From: Talinum fruticosum
Taxonomy: Eukaryota > Streptophyta > Magnoliopsida > Caryophyllales > Talinaceae
Length of the DNA: 64,000 nt
NCBI GenBank assembly: GCA_021018815.1
Contig: JAITYX010000007.1
Coordinates: 7,441,001 to 7,505,000, forward strand
Direction of reading: 5' to 3'
Shown here: in pieces, positions 54,983 through 64,000 of the stretch
Position numbering within the stretch: position 1 is the stretch's first letter
How the letters are laid out: each line of letters begins with the position of its first letter
The notes under the pieces: generated by a model
The model's database searches: none
Told to the model about the DNA's origin: nothing
The model's input: only the letters and a program-made list of their open reading frames with translations
Translations under genes and position numbers: made by a program

Positions 54983-55936
54983 TCAGTAGATCTCTTCCCT
55001 GATACTGGCTAGGAATAATCTCAGCTCCTTTGCCTTCTGAACATGTTCAGGAGACATTTCCACATCCGAGTCACTCAGATCAATAACATTTAGTTGCTCT
55101 GCATTACCTTGACATTTTGAGACATAACGTGCCCTTGGCTCGGGAGAAGGGCTCAATAGATCAATCATATCCATTTCAACAGTAGTCAGAGGTTCTGAGT
55201 GGCAATCAATGGTGGGCTTGTTGGTAATTTTAGCTTCATCTTGCCCATCAAGAAATGTGCTCGAGATTTTTGAATCATTTTTGCTACTGCTTCCTGATGT
55301 CGAGGTCGAGCACAAAGAATGCCCACTTCTCACATTGTCCACAGAGTCGAACTCATGTAACAATTCTTGGAGTTTCAGATCAACATTAGCCATGCAAGCT
55401 TTGTTTTCTGATTCCTCTGGTCTTGGGCTCAACAGATCAATCACATCCATTTCCATTGTAGTTGGAGAATCTGAGAGGCAATCACTGATGGGCTCTGTTG
55501 TAATTTTACTTTCACATTGCTCGTTATGGAATATTCCCGAGAACACTGAATTATTTTTGCTACTGCTTCTCAGTGTAGAGGTACTTGGGCAAGAAGAATG
55601 CCCTCTTCTTGCACTGTCCTCGGACTCAATCTCAATTAAAAGCTCTTGGAATTTCAGGTCAACACTAGCCGTAGAAGTTTTGTCTTCTGATTTCTTCAGT
55701 CTGGGATTCAATAGATCAATCATATCCATTTCCATGGTAGATGGGAAATCTGACTGGCGATCACCATTGTGTTTGCTTGGAATTTTATTAAGGAATGTTC
55801 CCGAGATCATTGAATCATATTTGCCACTGGTTACCAGTTTAGAGGTACCTGGACACGAGGAATGCCCTCTTCTGGCATTGTCCTCAGACTCAATTTCAAG
55901 TAGCAACTCTTGGAGTTTCAGATCAATATTAGCCAT
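54983..55936 (-). repeat. Triplicated C-terminal module of SEND1
   Basis: Three in-frame direct repeats: 55936-55670 (89 codons), 55669-55391 (93 codons) and 55390-55150 (about 80 codons), then a unique tail. Each starts A-x-(I/V)DLKxQELL, has GHSxC and an SSK-like segment, and ends with MEMDMIDLLNP, MEMDVIDLLSP or VEMDMIDLLSP. The tail has NVIDLSDSDVEMSPEH. The hydrophobic-acidic VIDL cores look like SUMO-interacting motifs (inference). As I recall it, the Arabidopsis protein has one such VIDLISP segment and one VIELSDSE. Confidence 0.85.
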
Positions 55937-58900
55937 GGAAGCTTCGTTTTCTGATTTCTTTGATCTCGGTTTATGACGGTTTTGTTTCTTTTTTGAACTC
56001 TCTTTTCCTTAAATTCTGTAATCTTCTCTGGACAAGCGCTGTAAGAACAACAGAATTACCATTTGGTAAGATAAATATGGATTGATTTGTTTTTCAATAT
56101 TTCAATAGTCACACTAATGTGAATCCCAGTGGCTGAGGTTTTCTTGGCATGAGGCTGCTGTTATATACACTGTATCAAATCCTAGTTTAATGCTAATCTT
56201 CAAATTATAGAACTGAAACTTCAATAACATCAATAAAAAACAAGAATAATCCATTTGAATTACCTCTCTACAAGATCAGCGGGAACCACAGATGTTTTAA
56301 GGCCATCAAATTCTTCCCATGAAACTTCGAAACATTCCCTACCTTGAACTCTTCTGCGCTTCACAACTTCAGAAATAGGACATTTAATAGGCATCTGTGC
56401 ATAGAAAAGACAACCATAAAAAGCAGGTAAGCATCAATGCTAGTAGATCCTTTTTTAAGGTATTGGCATATATCTCCCCTGAAATATATATCTTGAAATT
56501 AATTCAAAGGGTTGATGGTTGAAGAAAATCATTGCGAGGTAGTACAAGGGGGTAGATGTCAATACCTCTTCTTGCCTTTTTTTAGAAAAAAATTTGGTCA
56601 AAAGCATGCAGAACTTTCAGAAATAGGCAAAACTGGTGGAAATGTAGTTGTGTCAAAGGTTATAGAAGACATGCTGATGTTTTTTCCACATTTACCTTCT
56701 GCATCTTACCCGCCCCGCCCCCAAACACAAAAATAGGGTCTTCTCCATGGCTTGTTTTGAACATGATGACGGAAAGCTTCTCATGGTGTTGATTTATCCA
56801 ACCAAGAACTCAAGTACTTAGCACAATTTAAGGCTCAGAAAGCACAATTTAAGGCTCAGAGTTCATTTACTTTCTAATGCGAAAATATAGCTGCTAACTA
56901 GAAGTACACCAAGCCTCACATCCCCGAGAAAAATTCTTGCTCAAATTTGAGAACATCATTTTAGGGATAACTTGAAATTGCTATAAGTTCTCTACCTTGG
57001 AGGAAAACTAGGGGGTGGGGTTTGGGGGCTCATCCTTGGAAGTTCAATGTGAACAAAGCACTCCACCCCAAATCCTTGAAAGTTCAATGGAGACCGAAGA
57101 AATAAAAATGAATTACCTTCTGCAATGACAGAATGACTCCAGACTGTGAAGATGATGAACGCAAATTGGCAAATTTCCGCAGCTCTCTCTCAGCAATCTT
57201 TGGAAGAATATACTCGTCTGATAAATGTTCAACAACCTGACGTTAATCTCTAGACCAATTCTTTTCAAAAGCAAATGTGAAAGAGAATTTTGAGACTGCA
57301 AAAAGGTGTCAAGAAATCATTTTACAAGAGTACATAAAGGAAAGAAATGAACTCAACTACAGCCCCTCCCTAGGGGGTTGAGGGGTGACCCCCAAAAACC
57401 CTGGTTATGAATTTGAGGCTGCTCTGCACTAAGAAAGCCTAGTAAGCCCAGCTATGTTTGGAAGTTTAGGAGCGGAAGGAAAAAAAAAAGGGAACAATGG
57501 AAAAGGGATGGTAATAACTAATAAGGCTCTTAATTGATATTTTCCTTGTATAGCAACAATGCTAGACTTGATCAGATATCTGATGGTATAGTGATGACCT
57601 GTTTTCTCTGGCGGCCACCCAAAGAACTGATCACACAGCTGCTGAAGCTCAGCGTGTTTGAAAGGATATACAGCAAGAACCCTGCAAAGACATGAGAAGA
57701 ATGATCCTCCACATAATTCATAATAAACTGAAGAGATTACAGACTTGATAGAAAGAGAGCAATCAAGCCAATAGAAAGGACAACACCCAAAAAAGAAAAA
57801 GAAAAAAGGAGGGGAGGTTGCTGGAAATGAGTACTGTATTAATGAGGTGAAGCCAACTCTTTAAGGCTTCCCTGCCTCTCTTTTTACATGGGTTATATTG
57901 CCTGACATGCCTTTTAATACTAAATCATGGAAAATGTGGTCTGCTTAATAACAATACATTACAAGATGGTAAAAATGGCTCAGGTCATAGAACAGGATGT
58001 GCACTTTGTGGAACCACGTACATTTCCTTTTGACCTTAGGTCAGCTGGTAAAGTATTTGTTCAAGGCCTGAAAATTATCTATTGTAATTATGGCGCATTT
58101 TGGCCAATTCCAAGAAACCGGTAGTTCTAGGATCCAATGTTGAAGGTTGACCTCCAAATTTTAATGCTATTTTTGCTTGGCTCTTTCAAAGGTTTCAAAT
58201 GATGATGATGATCCCCTTCAATTTTCATAGGCCTGTTGGGATATTGTGCAGTTGCACAATAATTGTGAACCGAGACCCCAGAGCCCCAAAAATGAAGGCT
58301 ATTATCCACATTGGTTACCAAGATTTCAGAATGAATATATTACTGATTTTACAGAATACGCCATAACTACTCTATTAACCTGCACAACCAAGAACTCAGG
58401 CATTACAGGAAAGGTGAATGGAAGAATTAGAGAAACAGGAATGCAGTGAACCGAAAGTAAAGAATTACCTATAGACAGGATCAGAATCTACTGGATGACA
58501 TCTTGGCTTCATATATGCATCAATTACCCGCAAGAACTCATTGTCCCCTTCTAAATTGCGTTGCTCACCTAAGTGACAATGACAATGAAAGATTACAAAC
58601 AGATTTTCCATTTATCTACAGCGACACAAAACAATGAACGGCATTCTCGGACTTAAAAACACAACTTAAATGCTCTAGAGTAACATGCTATGTAGTAATA
58701 GAATGAAGTTTTCTGAAACAAAAAGTTCCAATAAGATAGAATGAGGTTTGATTAAATTAAGACAGTATATGCTGTTTTCATAATACGAGGGAGGTAAAGT
58801 ATTTCGGAAAGGAAACTTGATGTCAGGTGCTTCACCAACACCTTTCATGGACTAAAAGCTTTTTTGGGGGGCTGATTGGGCCAATTGGCCTTGACAAAAT

Positions 58901-61900
58901 ATTTGGAAATAGTCTGAAATGCCTCTAATATAGTATGCATAAGAGACATGCAAAACTTTGAACATGGTATGCAGAAACTACTAACAAGGGGCATTAGCGT
59001 CATTTTCCATTCAATAAAACAAAAGGGGCTGAAGCCACACTTGCCCTTTAGTCTACAAAAGGTTTTGGTGAGGCACCTAACATAAATTTTCCCTTCAGGA
59101 AAATAATTGGAATTAGTACAGTTTTTTTTTTTTGGGGGGGTTCATGATACCCAGAGTGTGAAATAGAATGCCCTTTTATGAAGGGCCCATAGATGCTGAC
59201 AAAAATATCTCCAACATCACAAATCTACAATCCTCCCTTGTAATGAACTGTTAGTCCAACATCAATAAATGAAAATAATCCCCCCTTCCCAATGGACCTA
59301 TTTGGCATACATAATTGCTGGCGATCCTTGCTGGGATTTATTAGATCCTAGGGGCACCTAACAAACATGCCCACTACTCTCTTCCCTCTCTCCCTTTACA
59401 TGCTCTTAAGTACTCATCATTTGTACTTTAGATTCTATCTTTATTAGATCCTTGCTGGGATTTATTAGATCCATGCTGTGAAAGATAGACATAAATATTC
59501 TATCCTTCACATCCGTCAAATCAGCAATGTACTTTAGATTCATGGAACCTGCTTCTACAGGATCCAAACTAGGTTGTTCAAGTTGTTGTGGTATAGTAAT
59601 ATAAGCAGCATTTCTCCTCTTTTGCTGGTTCAAGCTACATCGAAACTCTTGCTATCCCTTTTGGAACTTCAACTCAGATATGCTTCACCTGTTCAGAGAC
59701 GACACACTTCCTTTGGCTGAAATTCAAACCCCAAGTAACCACTTCATAGAATATCTGTAATTTTGTACTCAGTTGTTTAGACCCCAGAACTGTTCTCTCA
59801 CACTCCAGTAACTATGATGTGACTCAGTCTTTGACGAAGAGATGTAGAAGTTGGCACCCAGTAGCAAGCAGTACTCCTGGAAGGCTTCTGTTTCATCCAG
59901 TGAATTATATAGAACTGTGCAAAAATATGTGGATGTTGCAAGTAGTAGTATCATTTTTCTTTGAAAAGGCATATGATATATGGATCTCTGGAGTTGAAGA
60001 ATTTCTTAACCAACTCACTCTTCATTGATGTGCTAAAAGAGCCTTACAAGTACATTTCAGGTAGCAAAATTAGACATGAAATATCAAAACACGTTATTAA
60101 CACAACAAAAGAAACCAGCTCAATTTGACAAATTAGAAAAATGAGCTAACTTTTCAACCAGGTCGAGGTATCCAAGATCAAAGTCATATGGCTCTACTTC
60201 CAATCCCATATGATATTTCAATTAAATGATGCACGATGACCCCAAGAAAAACATTGTCTACATTACCTGAGAACTTGACTGCCTTTATGAGTTCATACAC
60301 TATTAATCAATAAATCCCCTCCCCCTCCTTCCAGGAAGCCAGAAAAAGCTATGCTTGAAAAAAATTGTCAGCTATCTTATAGTACAGGATAATTCATCAC
60401 CAACAGACAAAAATTAGATGGGGCATGCAATGAACAGGTGACACCTACCGATAGCCTTTTGTCGTTGATCAGGAACTGGAGGAAGATTCTCTTTTCCACA
60501 ACCCTTGGGAAACTGCCTCTGTTTCTTCGAGGGTTTTAACAACTTCAAGAAAGATACACCATCTGAAGCAACACGTTGAAGAAATAAATTTTCACCAATT
60601 GATCTAATAAATTGGCATGCCGATTCCTGCAACCAAAGGGAGATCTATAAGACCATAGTCCCTCATCCACTTGAGTAAATAGGGGTCACACTCACATGAC
60701 GCTAATCCCCTGTAACTTTGATCTAAAATAGGTTCCCTGAACTTACAGGTCCAAATCCATGAACTCCATGAGAATAATCACTTCCCAGAAGAATGGCCAA
60801 GGCAATCTGTAAAGCACAATCCAAGTTATCACCAGCATCCACACTGCCCAATAGAATAAAATGCTGAATTTGGACTACAACATCCAAGAACTAAAATGTC
60901 CAATAATTAGGACTTCAAGCAGTACACAGACAGAAAACCATTCTTGTTCTGCGTCCACTTTATATACCTACCCTCATACAGCTCTCATTCTTTTAGTGTG
61001 TGCATGCACAAAAATGTGTAGATAACTCTTACACTAGAGATTAGTAGAGGTTGGGTCTAAAGGTGAAGTCCTCGACCTAATTGTCTAGAAAGCACTATTT
61101 CAAAAGGAAAAGTTATAATTTAATAGAGTAAGATAATAGCTGACAATGAGCAATAGACTGCCTTCTCTTGATGGACAAGCATATCTGGTGGACGGCATGG
61201 GACTGCTCATGCCTCGTTGTTTTCACAATGAAGCAGCAATCAATAGCTTCTATGGAGGGTCAATAGGAACAACCTCTTGACAATGCTATTGTGCGGATAA
61301 GTTTGTCTATATAACCACCCCACCCCTGAAAAGGAAAAAAAAAGGAATAAACACAAACTGTGCAATGGTTGAATTTAGCTTGGTAGAGAACATTGAGACA
61401 ATTACAGGCACACCAAATTTCCTCTTACGATCATCAAATACCGAATAAATAGTCCTGTCAACCAAATCGTCTCAGCAAAGAGGTGAAGATATTTCCATGA
61501 AACTGCCACTACAGTCTCGCCCAGACAGCACTATGATGAAACAGAAATTTACCAGAGCATGCCTTCCAAGTCCAAGTTTTTCCTCTATGTCTGACATTTC
61601 ATAACAAACAACATAGCCTCCATCTCCTGGTTATGACATAAAGGCTAATCATTAGCTCTGTAAAAGATCAGTTTCACAACGAAATCCAAAAGCAAAAAAG
61701 AATGTTTATCTACTCACCAAGACAGATATCTCTGTATACAGTTCTAGCACCAAAAAGGAAGACATCTGAATCAGAAGTGAAACATCCATCCTGCAGTGAC
61801 AGTAAGATACATCACAAACTTGCAGGGATAACGACTTTTCCGCCTACAGCCAATGAATAGTCTCTACATCATAGCAATGACAGCCATCTTACAACTCTCT

Positions 61901-64000
61901 GTATCTAATAAAACAACAACTACCTGGAATGATATAGCATTATATCTGCATGTAACCAGTGCTATTCTAATATATCTCATAAATTTGTTTCTAGTACGTT
62001 GTGGGTAAATAATGCTGGGGTGACAATTCCAAATGGACCATTGCACATAGCTGATAGCGTATTCATCTTACAACTCTCTGTATCTAATAAAACAACAACT
62101 ACCTGGAATGATATAGCATTATATCTGCATGTAACCAGTGCTATTCTAATATATCTCATAAATTTGTTTCTAGTACGTTGTGGGTAAATAATGCTGGGGT
62201 GACAATTCCAAATGGACCATTGCACATAGCTGATAGCGTATTCATCTTACAACTCTCTGTATCTAATAAAACAACAACTACCTGGAATGATATAGCATTA
62301 TATCTGCATGTAACCAGTGCTATTCTAATATATCTCATAAATTTGTTTCTAGTACGTTGTGGGTAAATAATGCTGGGGTGACAATTCCAAATGGACCATT
62401 GCACATAGCTGATAGCGTATTCATCTTACAACTCTCTGTATCTAATAAAACAACAACTACCTGGAATGATATAACATTATATCTGCATGTAACCAGTGCT
62501 ATTCTAATATATCTCATAAATTTGTTTCTAGTACGTTGTGGGTAAATAATGCTGGGGTGACAATTCCAAATGGACCATTGCACATAGCTGATAGCGTATT
62601 CATCATCCTTTTCCTGATACTTGTCTTACAGTTTAAGGGCTAATAACATTGATGCAAAATGGCAATAAAAGCCTCAGATGTGATCATTACAGCCGCTCAC
62701 TAACTACAAAACAACACAACTGTTTCGCACAGATGAAACAAGGGAGATCTTTGGTTTGCCACAAAACAAACATAAATAATCTAAGAAAGCATAAATAGGT
62801 TCAAGTGTTGAAAATTTCTCTATGTTCGTTATTGCAGAACAGTACAGGAAATATAACATAATCTGGAACAGTGTAAAAGCACTCAGAAAATTCTACTTAC
62901 ACATATTGATTCTGAGTTCAACAGAGCACATTGCGCTTCAGCTTCCTCAATCCTGAAACATGTTAAGAACAAGTTGTTGAAAAGAACCTCTATTCTGCCA
63001 CCAAAAGTCCTGTAAATCTTACTACAAATTGCCTAGAGATTCTTTCGACAAATTAACTTCATTGAAGTTCTTAGCAGCAGGGAAGATATATATCAATGGA
63101 TAGCCAACAAACAACAAATTTAAAAACAGACCACAGATGCTTTCGGCCATGCACCCATGACGGCTTGACCATGGTACTTGATCTCCAAATCCTTTTCTCT
63201 AGCACTAATACACACCATATATTGTGACTCTAGGAAACATTAGAATTGTAAAAGAAGCACTCTCGGGGGTGGAGGTGGTTAACAAGACATTTTCCCTTCA
63301 ACATTTAACATCAAGAAAGAAGATTGCTACCGTTAAATTAACTACAACCCAGTGTAAAAAACTGTAACACACATAGCTGTGAACCAACCACCAAGTTCAG
63401 ATTTTACAGAAAATGCTATAACTCACAGCTCACAAATTAAAATGAAATCTTGATTGAAGTAAATAAGCAAAAGGAATGGACAATACCCATCCAAGCAAGG
63501 AATGCCGAGTGCCGTGCCTAGGTTTTTTGCCTCTCTGACCATGCAAGAGAATTCAGAACCCATATTTCTTTGAAGGGAAGAGACCTTGTGTCCATTTGTA
63601 TCATCTTTTGCACCCTACATTGATTACATGCAAACATCAATGGATATAGTCTTTCTTTACAATGTGAACAAAGGGAGAAGTCTGAAAATATTTACCTCAT
63701 TCACTAAATTCAAGCGCTTTCTATACGTCGAAATTTTGACAGCAGGGATTGCACCATCTAGGTGACAAAATTGACAAAATTTAGCCAAGATTGTTCCCAT
63801 TCATATTGTATGACAATCCAGTGAAACATAAGCATACCTGTTACAAAAATAAGGCTACAATTCAAAGCAATAAGAGCCCTTAGACGGTGAAAGAGACCTC
63901 TAAGGTAAAGTTTTTCTTTCATAGCACAATATGTTCTGTTCACATTTTGTAGCTGCACCATCCAACATGAAAGATCTATGCACACCCTCTTGTTCCTGTA
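54983..64000 (-). CDS. SEND1: Single-strand DNA endonuclease 1, XPG/GEN1 family (5' end outside)
   Basis: A nuclear structure-specific nuclease that cuts Holliday junctions and flaps. Minus-strand exons: 64000-63838 (partial), 63757-63696, 63614-63487, 62952-62901, 61790-61718, 61626-61553, 60806-60747, 60626-60449, 58568-58469, 57681-57599, 57217-57117, 56394-56264 and 56038-54983. The catalytic acidic residues lie in VCIDLSCWM, VTDGA, CLDGIEEAEAQC and SDSDVFLFGA. LLGSDYSHGVHGFGP begins the helix-hairpin region. The match is to Arabidopsis SEND1 and not GEN1 (CLG-GGYVVCYEMSDI, RALIALNCSLI). The last exon adds a triplicated module of about 90 residues, each copy ending in MDxIDLL, then VIDLSDSD. 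A one-base loss in an A run (T run 56003-56006) breaks the frame between ITEFK and KKSENE. The first codons lie beyond the window. Confidence 0.93.
58802..59104. mobile_element. Non-coding element with about 50-bp TIRs in a SEND1 intron
   Basis: The left arm contains GGTGCTTCACCAACACCTTT then CATGGACTAAAAGC. The right arm, reverse-complemented, has GGTGCCTCACCAAAACCTTT then TGTAGACTAAAGGGC. The arms match at roughly three of four positions over about 50 bases. Target duplications were not resolved. No coding capacity. Confidence 0.6.
59323..59472. repeat. 26-bp direct repeat pair in a SEND1 intron
   Basis: GATCCTTGCTGGGATTTATT plus AGATCC occurs at 59323-59348 and again at 59447-59472. Origin unknown. 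Confidence 0.75.
61885..62600. repeat. Four-unit, 179-bp tandem array in a SEND1 intron
   Basis: Units start at 61885, 62064, 62243 and 62422 with CATCTTACAACTCTCTGTAT and end with GCTGATAGCGTATT. They are almost identical; one visible difference is GATATAACATT in the fourth unit where the others have GATATAGCATT. The near-identity points to a very recent expansion or to an assembly repeat. It lies in the intron between the exons ending in NSESIC and starting DGCFTSDSD. Confidence 0.95.

Noticed and set aside
55209..55976. 255-codon plus-strand frame opposite the SEND1 last exon
   Set aside because: It is an antisense shadow of the SEND1 triplicated module. The minus strand carries the conserved motifs and splice context.
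58035..58075. tRNA-like GGTCAGCTGGTAAAGTA in a SEND1 intron
   Set aside because: Only a box A-like word; no box B or foldable arms.
61999..62545. Repeated plus-strand peptide with WVNNAGVTIPNGPLHIADS, resembling a short-chain dehydrogenase NNAG motif
   Set aside because: It sits in each 179-bp intronic tandem unit, has no nucleotide-binding glycine motif, and is opposite to the host gene direction. A chance match is more likely.

Overview
This 64-kb window is a piece of a nuclear plant chromosome, most likely from a eudicot. It is AT-rich, with split genes using GT-AG introns. The genes have clear plant orthologues: an R2R3-MYB of the LAF1/MYB18-19-45 type, the CFIm25 Nudix subunit of pre-mRNA 3'-end processing, the V-ATPase subunit C (DET3/VHA-C) and the XPG-family nuclease SEND1. 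There is one nuclear tRNA-Asn(GUU). The species cannot be named from sequence alone.

Layout. 1-3.6 kb is intergenic, with a tRNA-derived SINE, long ATT microsatellites and a hAT-type MITE. The MYB gene (minus strand, three exons) lies at 3,626-5,501. 5.5-10.2 kb is intergenic with SINEs. CFIm25 (minus strand, seven exons) runs from 15,596 to 10,657, and a second copy of its last exon lies downstream at 10,234-10,326. Its 2.8-kb last intron holds a decayed hAT element, a smaller hAT MITE nested in that, and a PIF/Tourist-like MITE.

15.8-39.1 kb is one nested transposon stack. The outermost layer is an old Copia element with 168-bp LTRs on the minus strand. It is broken by a Ty3/gypsy element on the plus strand with a 2.1-kb 3' LTR. 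That in turn is broken by a hAT relic and by a younger 10.8-kb SIRE-like Copia with 1,517-bp LTRs and a perfect AAAGT target duplication. Small TIR elements sit in the outer Copia. 39.1-42.2 kb holds two more TIR elements, one a Pack-MULE that has captured a pentatricopeptide-repeat gene fragment.

VHA-C (11 exons) follows at 47,895-42,873 on the minus strand, then tRNA-Asn, a 5'-truncated LINE, a second AT-rich repeat zone with a hAT deletion derivative, and a Tourist-like MITE. The right end (54,983 to beyond 64,000) is SEND1 on the minus strand, entering the window in an early exon. It has a triplicated C-terminal module and a four-unit, 179-bp tandem array in one intron.

The four protein-coding genes are unrelated housekeeping or regulatory genes and do not form a pathway; all lie on the minus strand. 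Three of them carry single-base deletions in A runs at conserved codons, which looks more like an assembly error pattern than three independent pseudogenes. I see no novel multi-gene system. The most distinctive points are the duplicated CFIm25 terminal exon, the SEND1 module triplication, the Pack-MULE and a MULE-like family built from degenerate CCGAAC repeats.
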